In this document: in pieces, positions 40,689-52,854 of the stretch
How the letters are laid out: the number at the start of each line of letters is the position of its first letter
Position numbering within the stretch: position 1 is the first letter of the stretch
DNA from: Oopsacas minuta
Taxonomy: Eukaryota; Porifera; Hexactinellida; Lyssacinosida; Leucopsacidae
Direction of reading: 5' to 3'
DNA: 64,000 bases
Assembly (NCBI GenBank): GCA_024704765.1
Contig: JAKMXF010000332.1
Span: forward strand, 1,285,458-1,349,457
The notes under the pieces: model-generated
Databases searched by the model: none
What the model saw: only the letters and a program-made list of their open reading frames with translations
What the model was told of the DNA's origin: nothing
Made by a program: the position numbers and the translations under genes

Positions 40689-41461
40689 GATGCTCTGAAT
40701 ACAGAGAGATGGGTTGCAAAAGTGTGGTAAGAATATCAAATCATCAAATTGTATATATATATATATATATATCCACCCTATGACAATAATTATGAAATTC
40801 ATTAGTAATACAATACGAACCAGAGTAGTAATTCATCTTTAAAGTCCAACAAAGGATCACTCGATAGGGTGGACAATTTTGAGAATGGAATGTTGCTACA
40901 TTCCTGGGATATTCTAACGTTGCAGGGAAAATATAATCCTGAACTTCTCGAGTGACCACTCAAACGACGTGGAATCCTTCAATGATTACAATTATTGACA
41001 TAAAGTTACGTTTCAGATTACACTGAAGGAGTTGTGTCCATTTTAACATTTCAGAATGTCTCCAAGTGTCAATTTTAAGTGGCTAAATATAGAATGCCAA
41101 GCGAGTTATTCATTACACTCACAGTTTCTTAAACTACATGGTCTAGAGAACTAAAAACTGCAGAGAAATGATTGTTGCCAGATGTTGCAAGGTTTCTAGA
41201 AAATATATGTCTGTGCCACCAGACTACAGGCACATAAAAAAATGGAAGACTCTGATTCTAACTATAATTTCTATTCCCTTCATTAACAGTAAAAGTTTTA
41301 AAGAAATCGGGAATATACTTAACCTGATACTCACAACAAGCTTATAAACATGTCAAGCATTGACATATATTTTACATAAATTGTAAAAATGAAGACTATC
41401 AACACAGTCAAGTCTAAATTTAGATCATAAAATATCCATAACACAGCTAGCCTTTAAAATG
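40689..41461. other. Spacer; AT dinucleotide run, no gene seen
   Basis: Has a short (TA)n tract at about 40751-40772 and AT-rich sequence downstream of the NACHT-less paralogue's stop codon. I looked for a continuation of that paralogue into a NACHT domain here and saw none. Confidence 0.5.
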
Positions 41462-42154
41462 TTAGGAATCTAAGGGCTTGTTAGGATCTTTAACTTTACT
41501 TTCTAAAGGCATACCCTGATATTTAGTTTTCATCTGTAGCGAATAACCTTTGTGTAAATTCTGCTTTGGACTATTGATTGCTTCAAGAAATGAGGATACT
41601 TCTGATTTAAAACATTCCTCACTTAAAGAGGAAATTTCTTCCTTAAGATCTTCGATATCTTTAGCAAGCAAACACAAATCATTATTTTCAAGCATATCTA
41701 CTAATTCAGTAAGATCTTTTGATACTATTTTTGTTACGAATATTTCAAAATTATCTTGACCAGGGAGCTTCTTACTGATGCACTCAGGAGATAACTCGGT
41801 TCGCAGCATTCTCATCAATTTATAGACTGGACTATCTTCAGTAATAGTTTTAACATCCTTTTCATTAGCATCTATTTTTAACCCCAAAGATTCCGCTAAT
41901 TCATATGACTTTGCACCGAGATCAGGAGCATTGAAAGTACGGCAATACTTCGCTAAATCTCTGGGGTCAATATTTTGTTCCTTTAGAATTTTTCCCAAAA
42001 GACTCGAACCTTTTAATTCATTGTCTGCGTCTTCAATAAGACAAACCTCTTTGAGTTTCCGCCCAAGATCATCTGAAACTAGTTTACTATTATTCCTACA
42101 GAAACTGTTGATTTTATTTTCATCACTAACTGCCATAACATGCTTTGAGGCCAT
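41462..42154 (-). CDS. NACHT-less paralogue of the receptor N-terminus (DED-like pair)
   Basis: 230 aa, single frame, ATG at 42154 (MASKHV). It aligns by eye over its whole folded length with residues 1-200 of the NACHT receptor at 33472-36531. Shared landmarks: SFCRNNSKLVSDDL/IFCSRNGKLIREDL, YCRTFNAPDLG/YCYSFNARNLG, ITEDSPVYKLMRMLRTELS/ITEEKTVYNLMLKLKNKLT and the ending EISSLSEECFKSEVSSFL/EISKLNKKQFEEELYAFL. It then stops after about 40 unrelated residues, with no P-loop. The two-domain layout resembles tandem-DED proteins such as FLIP or caspase-8 prodomains in shape only. It could be an adaptor, a decoy regulator, or a truncated receptor whose body was lost. The intact frame and altered but alignable sequence argue for constraint, weakly. 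Confidence 0.65.
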   Translation of the reverse strand: MASKHVMAVSDENKINSFCRNNSKLVSDDLGRKLKEVCLIEDADNELKGSSLLGKILKEQNIDPRDLAKYCRTFNAPDLGAKSYELAESLGLKIDANEKDVKTITEDSPVYKLMRMLRTELSPECISKKLPGQDNFEIFVTKIVSKDLTELVDMLENNDLCLLAKDIEDLKEEISSLSEECFKSEVSSFLEAINSPKQNLHKGYSLQMKTKYQGMPLESKVKDPNKPLDS

Positions 42155-43348
42155 ACTTGTCAGTATTGTATGATAAATATTGACAGGCTAATACGTATAA
42201 TTCAAAAGATATTATAAAGCTTAAGACCTTCAGAACCAGGATGAGAATCTACTTGAAAGAGTGTTAACCTTGTTACGTCACATATATATGTAAATTTGCT
42301 ATATTTCATAAAGGTATGATTATCGATGTATCTCAACCAAAATAGGAATGGCCCTGAGATCTCCTGCCCTCCCTCAGGAAATTTGAAGAATTTCAAGTGA
42401 TAGCTATAATTATCATTATATAACTTTAAAATTTGATCTCCCTATTATGAAATCCTGTGAACAGGGTGCTTATATTTTTCTGGGCTTACGGGACCAATTA
42501 TTTTTCAACAAGTCTTACGGTAGAGAATTTACCTCATGGCCCCAATAGCAAAATTGGTGTATACGCGTATTAATAATACAATATACAGTAAGTTATCCGA
42601 ACAGGATGGAACCGATAGGGTTCTGATAACTAAAATTCTACTGCATTAGGCGCCAAGTTTGGGTATCTGGATCCCCAAGTTTGAAGGCGGATAATGTATT
42701 TATGCGAAATTTAGATGGTAGCAAGTAGCAACAATTTCGCCTGGTGGACCCGCCCCCCAATTTTGAACTTGTTCCCTAAAACCTGACGCCAATGTGTATA
42801 GTCAAATATTAGTGGTTTTCGGGTTAGAGGAAGAATGAAACATTATTGGATGGAAAATACATGCGTCCGACCTGTACGAATAACTTCTACTCTACTGTGT
42901 GTATTTTAAATTCACCTGGGAACAGGATGCAGAAGAAAGAGGCCATATTCACTAAGATTTCCTAAAAATATTATTTTCATTTAGTTGATTTTTTACTTAA
43001 ATATATTGCTTTATCTTGTTCAGACTGAAAATCTCACTGCGGTCCACCGTATCTTACAGGAACCTAGAAAATGCGTATACTGCCTGTGAACTAAGAATAT
43101 ATAGCTGTTACAAATTTAGTAAGACAGTCGAACCTCTGAGATTCTAACTAAAACACATCTCAATACCCTAATGAAATAACCTTGATATTTGGGAATAGAA
43201 AGTCGAAGAATATTGTAATGACAGAAATTCAGGTAAATCTAAGTTACGGTCAGTCGGGGCACCCTCAGACGAATTTACTGAATTAATAAGGTTATAGAAC
43301 TAGTATGATTTAACTAAGATAAAATCGGAATCTTACAATATAGCGTTA
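42155..43348. other. Spacer between the paralogue and IFT74 3' end; no gene seen
   Basis: AT-rich. A pogo-like terminus, CAGTCGAACCTCTGAGATTC, lies at about 43127, matching the ends of the MITE at 45967-46261. No conserved coding sequence is visible. Confidence 0.45.
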
Positions 43349-46300
43349 TTACTTTCCAACACCAGGTATATTCTTGATAAGCATAGAATTATACCTACGC
43401 AGCTGTAGACAAACATTCCTTGCTATGGGTTGGTAGTCTGTCTCTTTTGTTTTGTTAGATATAAACTCTTCCATAGCGAAATTACTCTGTTGATGATGTT
43501 GCCATTTCCGTTCCAGGTTGCAAAGTTGAACGTAAGTTTCATTATCATTCAGCAGCTGTTTAGCAGATTCATACGTTTGAGTGGTACGGGTTACCAAGTT
43601 CTTAAAATGTTCTCTCTGTAGAGTTAGATTTTCCTTCTCCTCGCCAAGACGAAAACGCTTCTCGGTTTCTGACTGTTCAAGTGCATTGAAGTCTGAGTAG
43701 AGTTTAATCTCAGAAACGAGGGTATTAACTTTACCCTAATTGTAGATATAAATCATAATAAATATTCTTGACTCATTAAATATACAAATAGCCAGGATCT
43801 TCCCGTATAGCATAACCAACTGGGATCCGAGTCTATTTCTAGAACTTGCATGGTTCCCTGTGGTACCGCCACCAGAACTTTGAGGATCTATTATGGATTC
43901 ACAAAATTTGATAGCAAATCTTGTATAATAGTGGTGCATAAAATTTGGTAAAATTACGACTTTAAAATTTGAACATTGAGGTTACCTGTCTCATGCTAAT
44001 CATAACCATATTTCATTTATGTTGGCAATTATTGTATTATTTTGAACAACAAAATTGTATATAAATCATAGGAATTAGGGATAAATATTGTTAAATAAAT
44101 TGATATATAAATTCGGCGTTCAAATTTCTAAAGTTAGAAAATGACCTTAAAAGTGAATTGGAATCTGACCTAAAATATTTAGGGGAGTAAGAAATGACCT
44201 AATTACAACAAAAATTAACACCCTAGGTGATGAGGGAGCATACATTAGCCAGAAATTGGTTTATGGTATGGTCAGAATGTTTGTAAAGTAGGTATTTGTC
44301 CAACTTCACATCTTCAGAAACCCCTTCACATATCCCAAGAAACAATTACTGGCTAGCCATAGCCAAGCGTTCGTCGGTCAAAATATGAACCCAATTCTTC
44401 AGGAGCACCTTAAAATATACTTAATTAAAACGTTCTAGGTCATTTTCCTAATGCATTCGATCAATTTCCACGTTCCCATAATTCCATCAAACTCTGGTTT
44501 TCTTCAAGCCTCCAAAGATAGGTGGTTAGTCTCCTTTTATAATATTTTCAACATATGTATTGGTAATTTAATCTAAACTGTCTCCTCAAGGAGTATAACT
44601 TAAGAGCCTCTCCCCATTTTTGCGATATCCTAGAGTAGGTAAGCCTCGAATTCATCTTGTGTACTTCAGCAGTTAATAATGAATTGCTCAATAAAAATAA
44701 ATACACATATATTACTCACATTCAATTCCTCCAGTTCTGTCTTGAGCTTATCTTCCAGTTGACTAACCTTAGTCAAATCTGACTGCAATCTAACATTGTC
44801 TAATTCTAGAGTTTGGGCAGTGGCTTCAGATTTATCTTTCTCAAACTTTTTATGCTTTAGGTCAGCCTGAAGTTGTTCATACTCTTGTAAGCTAGGAAGT
44901 TGTTTCGAAGAAGACAACACGCGACTAATGTCCTGCAGCTGGTCCACAATGGTCTGTTCTATGTTAGATCGCCGTTCTGTTTCTGTAGACCAGGCTTCTT
45001 CAAATCCTTCCATAAACACTTTCATGTCTCCCTCCTTCTTCTTCATTTCCTGATACTTCTGGTGCTTCTCGCTATTAGCCTAAATAAAACACACAGATAG
45101 TTGCAAATTAGGTATTCACTCTATAATCCGGGAAGTAAGTTTCCCGCTTAATGTCATACTTCTCGTGCGTATGTGGCATTATCCGGGATAATCTAATATG
45201 TATGTATGTGTTCAGTACTAAATAGCAACAAAGGTAGACACAACAACTACAGTCAAAACCGGTTATTTTCTGACTTGCAAAGAAATAGTAAGAAAAAAAC
45301 AGGTTTCTACTGTAAATGCAAACGAGTTTGTTCACACCGAAAACTTTTGCAGACAATATTTCCAAGTGTTTCCTTCTAATAGATTTTTACAATGAACCTT
45401 CAAGCTGTAATTGACATTCAATTATCTTATATTATCCGGGAAGGATACCAAATCTGACCACATTTTTATGACGATATCGGGATATGACAATAACCGATGT
45501 TTTGAGTACAAGAATTGACTAGTGTGGTTTAGGATTTGAACTATTTATGATAATAAGAGGTTATTCTATTAAGCGGTATGATAATACGGAATCCATCTAC
45601 ATTCATTTATACAGAATTGTTCAACGGTTTGTGGTTAGAAGAAATTTGTTTACATTTAGTACAACTTAAGATAAGTTTTGATAACCCTATTACGTATAAG
45701 GGAAAATAGCTGAAAACTGTCATTTAACTACCTAACTTTCGGAAAATGGTGCCTGGTTAGGAGGTGACCGGATCTTGGAGGTGTGACTGTATTTTCTATT
45801 TTAGAAATATCGAAATGATATTATAATATAATACAGTCGAAACAGGTTTATTCTAACTTTTCATGTAATTCTTAATTTCTAACTACGTATTTGTAACGAT
45901 TTATGGTGCAAGCAGGTGCATTAAATCCCAACTTAACTAGTATTCTACATCGGATTATTCTAACTACAGTCGATCCTCCGAGATCCAGAACTCAAAGATC
46001 TGAGCACTATTTTACAAAAAGTTCGAAATGTATTTGAATATTTTCAGTTAATTTCCTTTAAAATAGAATTATCTTCAGCTGTATTTCACATCCAATAAGT
46101 TTCCCACTAACCACATACCGTTATGACATCTACATTCGCCAATTCAAAATACATCAAAATATAATATGTTATAAACAAAATGGATATCCCATAGAGTTAA
46201 TGTTGTTCTGAGATCCAGGCAGTCTCCGCAAGAGACTGCCTGGATCTCAGAGGTTCGACAGTATTAGACCTCCAAAGAAATGGTTAGAAAATAGTCCAGC

Positions 46301-49300
46301 CGAGAGACTGGTAGTGCAGCTCAGGGTTATGTATTTTGTATTTTCAGGAAAAGCACGCAATCATATGATAAATCATGTAGATATAGACTTGAAAGTATGA
46401 ATTTGTAATCTACAGACTCGATTACCTTTGACTAGCAGTTAAATTGAGATCTCTAGCTTGATTTTGAATAATATGCGAAAAGGTGTGAAATATGACTAAG
46501 CATATGATAAATCTGTGAATTTGTAACTTTCAGACAAAATCGGACTCTACGCACCCAATTACCTTTGACAATATGTTGGAACCTAATCTCTAGCAAGAAT
46601 TTTGAATATACATAGAAAGGTGTTAAAATATGATTAATCACCAAAAGGATGTGAAATATTCACTTTAGAAAAATTCATACCCGAGGTGCAAATCTTCGAC
46701 CCAAAATGTATATGTATGCCCATTTTCGTGTTAATTGGACCGCTAGATTTCTCTAAATCTTATTCAGTCATGTTGTTTGTTGTGACAATGTATAAATATA
46801 AATCTTGATAATTAACAATAGATTTAAACCAAACTAATGAAAACTTTAGAGTTCAGACAATCAAATTGAAATATTTTGGATAAGATTGTACTACGTACGT
46901 ATAAGTTGAAATTTAATATTCCTGATTGTAATTAATATACTCTACCTCTTCCATATCCCTGTCCACTTGTGTTATGTCAGCTTGTAGAGACTGTACTTGT
47001 TCCTGCGTTTGGGACAATCTGTCCTGTAACAGAGTTATCTCTTGATTATCTTGCTTAACCTGCTGTAGTAACTTTTCTCTCTCTTGTTCTGGAGTCAGGT
47101 TAGATCTCTCATCAGCTTCCCTCTGAAGCTCTGATCTCTTCCTCTCCAGCTCCTGCAGCTGTGTCATTAGACGCACTGCTTCAGTCTTTACTTCACTGTT
47201 TAGAATCTATATCAAACACAATGTACAATTTATTTGACAAATCTAGCTGTGTATAATTATGATTGCTTCAAATTCTGAAATTCGTAAAATTAACGAGTCG
47301 CTCTATAAAAATACTTGGTGTTCATTTGGGAGAGGCTGGATCTAGTTCTAAATTATAAATAATATTTTGACAAAGCACCCTAAAACTTGATAAAACCTGG
47401 CCACGACTGGCCACAGTGAGTTTTAGGGGTAATTAAGCCAAGGTAATATGTGTTCGGACACATCAAGTGACGTCAAAAGCTATGCATAAATGTTTCGATA
47501 GAGCCCGCAAGGTAAAACAGTATATTATAAATTTATAATATATTTTGTACTAGTAGTGTGAGTATGTGAGAAATGCGAACATACACGGTCAAGAGGGTCA
47601 GTAGTCTGGTGGCAGAGGTGCCAAACCTTACGATATTTGGTAGCGATCATTTCTCTTTTAGTTTCCTAGAGTCTAGACCATGTACAACGGGCGTTCAAAA
47701 AGTTCCCGACCCTACCCCATATTTTTGTAACTATACAGAATATACATGTACAATTGTTATATTTTCTCGAAATAATCACCATTAATGTCTATGACTCGTT
47801 GTAGACGTTCTAGCCATTTAAAAAATACATTTTTATAGTCCCGGTGGGATGTCTTTTGGGGATCTCCAAATTGCGTTCCCTAGGTCGATTCTGGTATCAA
47901 AATGCCTGCCTGCCTACAGGTCCTTTTTCAACTTTGCAAATAGCCAGAAATCACAAGGAGCGAGGTCAGGTGAGTAGGGTGGGTGGTCTAGCTCAACAAC
48001 TCTCATTCTATCCAACTCTGACTTTACGAGCTTAGTTTTATGTGGCCGTGCATTATCTTGCAATAATCGCATGCCCCGCGGTCCAGACTTTGGCCTCCGA
48101 CCCCAGTAATGTTTATCTACTTCTGAGAGGCAACTGTTGGCATAAAAGTCCCGGTAATTGTTTTCCCTTTTGGCATTATAATCTGGGTAACTAGGCCATA
48201 TGCATCAAAGAAAATTGAGTACATGACCTTCTGATCTCTGAAGTCCGGCCTAGGATTGAGAGGAGGCGCCTCACCTTTTACGACACATACCTTATTTCTT
48301 TCTTTGGATAGTGGCTCGTCGTATCTTATCCAAGTCTCGTCACCAATAATGATTTCTGCCAGCCTTCTTGGATCCGAGTCTTTATACTCAGAGAACATTT
48401 TTCTTGCACAAGTTACCCGAAGGTCCTTTTGGTCCTTTGTAAGGGAATGCGGGATCCACCTCGAACAAATTTTGGTAACTCTCAGCTCATCGATAAGTAT
48501 GGAATGAACAGCTCCCGTTGAGATCCCTACACTCGTAGCTAACTCCTCAACAGTGATATGAGGATTTTCTTCAATTCTCCAGCGAATTTCAGAGGTGTTA
48601 CTGCTAGTGACGGCTGATCTGGGAAGCCCGATTCGTTCCTCATCTTCCAGTGACTCTCGTCCTTCGCGAAACCGCTTGGCCCACTCCTTCACAGTAGTAT
48701 ATGAAAGGCTAGCATCTCCATAAACGACTTCCAAGTCAATGAGAATATCCTTCGGGCCAATACCAAGAAGCGTGCGAATTTTGATATAGTATCAGGGCGT
48801 TCAATAAGTCTTGCGGGTCATGTTATATCTCAGGAAATAGTCAAGTAATATATCTAACTTTCATATATTATAAGCCCATATAGTTAAACTCCATATACTG
48901 AAAGTTTCAAGCTTATTCAATACAAATTATGAATTTTTGAGATATTACGTGTAGTCAATTCATACCTACTGTTCAATTTATAGCTTCAAAGGATGATAAT
49001 TCAACCTCAAATGGCGAGCTTTCATAGAGTTTCGCACACTACTCAAGATCTAGCCCGTACAGATCTTCAGCGAGTTACAGAAGATATTGTGCGTGGATTG
49101 CCCTTTCAGATCTACTGTAGAGCATGGGCTGCCCGTTTTAGATCTGGTGATGCTGATGTCACAGATTTGCCTGGATTTGGAAGACCGGTATCCGCCACTA
49201 ATTCAGAGAATATCACACTGATTGAAAGTACGGTCATGGAAGACAAGTGCATTACTGTCAATCAGTTAGGACAAAGAGTGGAGATTTCATTGGGAGCTAT

Positions 49301-52267
49301 TCATACAATTCTGACGTCACCAAAAATTGTGGGTTAAAAGTATACTACGATACGTCTTCATTGAAAGACGTATAAACAACTTAGGTAACATAAGGCCAGG
49401 TTAACCTGGCTAAAACTTGGTCAGTTTGCATTACTTACACAGTCCTAAGCTATACAAGAGGTGAGCGAAGGCCGCCTTATGGGAACACGATCACGAAATA
49501 ATCGCGAACCGCAGAGTGTAAGAAAGTTTTGCTTGCTTGTATAAATAAATAATGATGAATAAATCCTATTGCTATAATTGTTACCTCTTCTTCATACATT
49601 TGTGCTAGTCTCCTAGCTTTCAATAGCTGTTCTTCTTGCTGGTCAATATTCTGCTGCATTACTTCTATTTCTCGACGTATATCTCTGTACTTGTCTTGTT
49701 CTACTTCTTCCAACTGCCCCACTACTCGCTCAGTCTGCTGGCGCTCTTCTAACATCTGTTGTTCAGCCAATTGTACTTCTTCTTCTTTCTTTTGTCTCTC
49801 TGAGAATACCTATAACCATTAATTAATGATATTTGGCAAAATATTCACTAGAAGCATCAAATTTCCTAACCATATGTAACGAATTTATCATTCACGCATG
49901 TTGGTATAACGGGTCTAAACGATTTCTAATATTCCAATGAATGTATCGCAATATTTGACTACAGCAATTATACTATAGTCGGAGAGCCTGCTAGTTTCTG
50001 AATCAATAACTTCTAATTATTAATCTATTTAGATTGGACGTGTTAATCGAATTTCGAAACGTTTAGGTGCGACCACTGGACATCATTAGAGCAGTTATAC
50101 CTAGCCCTTATAACCCAAATGCGATATTTTACACATTCAGTAGACCCCCTTCATAGAATGCAATATATAATTTGAGAACCTGTGGACCCCCTGATATCGT
50201 CTGTGGACCATCAAAGGTCCATTGGGAACCGATACTTCATAGGAAATACGATTGCTGTTAGAATTTCAAATGATATCAATTGATAGAAATCTTCCGCGAG
50301 GTATATATTTATCTATACAGCTATGGAAAGTAGCATAAAACGTCAGATCTCATCCCAATAAAAGCATGTATGAGTATCAAATGAAATCTGAAAGATATTC
50401 TGGCATCAATGGGTGGTTTACTTTGTTATGTTAAATTGTGTTGCATTCTCACAAACTAAAATATATAGTTAGGAGATGTGGCTGATGGAAACTGTACCAT
50501 ACTTCATATCTACAGGCCTCATCTATTAAGCTTATAACTTCAATAAAGTATATGTCCAAAAGCCGTAACCAGACTTCTTAAAATTCCCGCCATGGATTTT
50601 GGAGTGATCCGGTTGAAAACTCACTCGCCATAGAAACAGTAATATCAGCACTAAAAAGATCAACCGTCTTGGTGGACCCCAAGTAATAGTTGTCCCAGGG
50701 TCTATCAAGGGGAAATTGGAAGTTGTTTGGACATATTTTTAATATACTAGTAGTTGACAACCCCTAATTGTCGTTCCAGGAACTCTTGAATGACAAAATA
50801 TAGGCAACGGATATTCTAGGGGTGAAAGCTCAGGGTAGTAAAATCCCTATACAAAAGTTGTGATTCTTCTAAAGACAATGTAATTAACTGATATATCCCA
50901 CACGTCCTAATTGCTTTCCTAGCAAATAATCCATTCATAATTATCATTATAACTATGTATAGATGAGCATTTACAAACAATCTAATAATTAGATACAAAT
51001 ACACGAAAGATACATCAGGCTGTGAATCACGATATCCATCAAATGGACTATACATTTGTACCTACAATTTATCAAGAGCTTTTTATTAAATATAGTACAA
51101 TATAAAACTAAAATGTCCAGCCTTAGGAAACGAAGTCTCTAGCATCAATTTGAAATAAGGTGTGAAATAATAAATCTGTGAATTTGTAACTTTCAGACTC
51201 TCAAAATCTCAAAATCGGACTCTACTCACCAAATTATCCCTAAAAACATGTTGAAACCTAATCTCTAGCATGAATTTGAATTTACCATAGAAAGGTGTGA
51301 AAAATTCATACCCGAGGTGTAAATCTCCGACCCAAAAATGTACACGTTACCAATTTTCGTGTAAATCTGACTGTTAGATTTCGCGCGGCGGCGCAGACAG
51401 ACAGACAGACGAACGAACGACGTCGCACATCGTCCATGCCACTATGGCATCTCCCTATAAGAGCTGCACTAAAAATACAATACCGTCCCCGGCCCAGCTT
51501 CCCACAAAATCATAGATAAGAAAGGAGCAATTACTTTCCATGGCCAAAACTATATAATTTAGATTATGTAAATCTAATCATTACACAGAAGACATCCTCA
51601 GGGTATCCGAATTATTCATTCAATATATTTCCAAAAGTTATTTGATAGATAAATACTAATTGTGATGAGTATAACATTATATGGTGCTATCATAAACATG
51701 AACTTGTGATACCTTGCGGATCCCTAAATTACTTCATATCGTTTCGTAGCAATAATTTTCACATAATTGAGAAGTAGTACTCACTTGCTCTACAATCATA
51801 GCTTCCCTCTTATTCTCCATTCGTATAGCCTCACACTCTTGCACAACATCCTCTATCCCAGAACCTGTTCCCACTCGCTCCATCAACAGATTATAATCAT
51901 TCATGTCTCCTCTCAGCCCTGATATTTCTGTAGCTAATTGCTGTGCTCTCTGCTCGTACAAAATGTAATTAGCATTGTCTTCTTCATATACGTCTAACTC
52001 ACGAGTTATCTTAGCTTTCTCCAACCCCAGCTCTTGGATTTTACCTCTTAACAGTCCTAGATAGTAAGTGCGGTCTTGTACTGACCTCTCTGGTCCAAGA
52101 CCTTTAGCGGCGGTTTTCACCCCAGTGAGTCCCTGCTGAGTAACTGGCCGGTCTGGTACTCTGATGTTAGCTCGACTACCAGGACGAGGAGGAGGAGCAC
52201 CTGTAGCTAGACGACGAGTGGAGCTAGGTCGAGCTGACATTCCATTCCCACCTAAGTTGCTAGACAT
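43349..52267 (-). CDS. IFT74: Intraflagellar transport protein 74 (IFT74), 5 exons
   Basis: Core IFT-B subunit that pairs with IFT81 to carry tubulin into cilia. Exons on the minus strand: 52267-51785, 49809-49585, 47206-46946, 45079-44720 and 43735-43349. All four introns are GT-AG in phase 0; the CDS is 1716 nt, 571 aa (human 600). The N-terminus is Arg- and Pro-rich and basic (about residues 1-55; the part that with IFT81 contacts tubulin tails in known systems), then PVTQQGLTGVKT and YYLGLLRGKI. Coiled coil follows: EREKLLQQVKQDNQEI, MKVFMEGFEEAW, LYSDFNALEQ. The C-terminus carries LERKWQHHQQSNFAMEEFI and ETDYQPIARNV, matching the human tail in order. No missing block relative to human was noticed. 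A broken hAT element lies about 590 bp upstream, and mariner debris fills intron 2. Confidence 0.94.
43736..44719. other. IFT74 intron 4; nothing recognised
   Basis: AT-rich intron without repeats I can name or open frames of interest. Confidence 0.45.
45080..46945. repeat. IFT74 intron 3 with a pogo-like MITE and another repeat
   Basis: Holds the MITE at 45967-46261 (own entry). At about 46290-46760 it has a copy of the repeat also found at 26440-27340 and 51100-51460, with the shared string CCAGCCGAGAGACTGGTA and the landmarks CTAATCTCTAGCA and CATAGAAAGGTGT. No gene is seen. Confidence 0.5.
45967..46261. mobile_element. Pogo-like MITE with TA flanks
   Basis: 295 bp, flanked by TA. The left end CAGTCGATCCTCCGAGATCC is matched by the inverted right end, reading CTGTCGAACCTCTGAGATCC. 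A perfect 19-bp hairpin (CTGAGATCCAGGCAGTCTC, five-base loop, then its complement) lies at 46208-46250, inside the right end. Confidence 0.7.
47686..48782 (-). pseudogene. Mariner (DD34D) transposase remnant
   Basis: Minus-strand mariner. The coding start side at about 48780 reads KIRTLLGIGPKDILIDLEVVYGD; the main open part is 48734-48117 with TVKEWAKRFREGRESLEDEER, GRPRS-like linker, and the first Asp in IIGDETWIRYDEP. After a frame break the sequence continues LLQDNARPHKTK (second Asp) and HPPYSPDLAPCDFWLF (third Asp); I count 34 residues between them, so DD34D. It ends WLERLQRVIDINGDYF near 47765. A likely terminal repeat, CAACGGGCGTTCAAAAAG, starts at about 47686 next to TA. The 5' end of the gene is missing where another mariner begins at about 48790. 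Confidence 0.85.
48790..49335 (+). pseudogene. Second mariner-type remnant, N-terminal part only
   Basis: Begins with a mariner-like terminus (TCAGGGCGTTCAATAAG, about 48790). An open frame to 49335 follows, containing CRAWAARFRSGDADVTDLPGFGRPVS and VNQLGQRVEISLGAIHTIL, i.e. the helix-turn-helix part of a mariner transposase. The catalytic domain is absent; the copy is cut off by another repeat at about 49315. It lies tail to tail with the 47686-48782 copy in opposite orientation and probably inserted into it, since its terminus sits exactly where that copy loses its N-terminus. Confidence 0.7.
49810..51784. repeat. IFT74 intron 1, repeat copy at 51.1-51.46 kb
   Basis: About 51100-51460 is a further copy of the repeat at 26440-27340 and 46290-46760. 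It ends in a GC-rich run (TTTCGCGCGGCGGCGCAG, then four CAGA units and two CGAA units) typical of the GC-rich end of a non-autonomous element. Elsewhere nothing is recognised. Confidence 0.5.
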
Positions 52268-52854
52268 CTTCAGCTAATATAGGATGACATTTGTACAGGA
52301 TATTCGCCAAAATTACTGTGTCCATGATTTTAATACATAATTACAGGATTCTCGAGATTATAATTTTGAATGGAAGGGTGTGATTAGAGAACGACGCTCA
52401 TGAAGAATGTCAAATTTACCCAATGTACGATTGCTATAGATCATGACTCATATTAACATGCATGTAGATAACATATAATCTTGCTTTCACATAGCTCGTA
52501 CTTTACACATTCCCGAAAATATACAAGAACTTCTTAAACTGGCTATCACTACAGCAATGTTAAATGAAATTTCACGCTATTTCTATTACAAAACTAAACA
52601 TCAATTTATAGTTTTAATCAGTGCCGTCTTTAGGAATTAGTAGGCCCCAGTACCGGATCTAAGGTGGGATGTGGCCATGTGGGGGATGCAAATTTGGGCC
52701 CAAATATGTGTCCCCAGCATTATCACTATATCCATTATACACATCGGCGTAAAGTTTTGTCCAAAAGTCACAAAATCTGGGGGGGTGGGGCGTGAATACA
52801 ACATACGTTAGCACATGATTACCGTAACTAACTCAAACATATAATTTTCTACTA
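52268..52854. other. IFT74 5' flank and presumed hAT terminus
   Basis: IFT74 promoter region. A possible hAT terminus, CAGTGCCGTCTTTAGGAATT, starts at about 52619, facing the CGCCTATG end near 55428. No target-site duplication could be confirmed. Confidence 0.45.

Larger units (their letters stand above)
47207..49584. repeat. IFT74 intron 2 with mariner remnants
   Basis: Apart from the two mariner-type fragments listed separately, the intron holds a segment at about 47262-47310 shared with 38395-38450. At about 49310-49400 it has a repeat (CACCAAAAATTGTGGGTT ... AAACAACTTAG) also present at 60228-60345. Confidence 0.5.

Noticed and set aside
40335-40802. 155-aa minus-strand frame ending FSLGAD as a separate gene
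   Set aside because: It is the right arm of the palindrome, an inverted copy of the last third of the transposase fused to unrelated AT-rich sequence.
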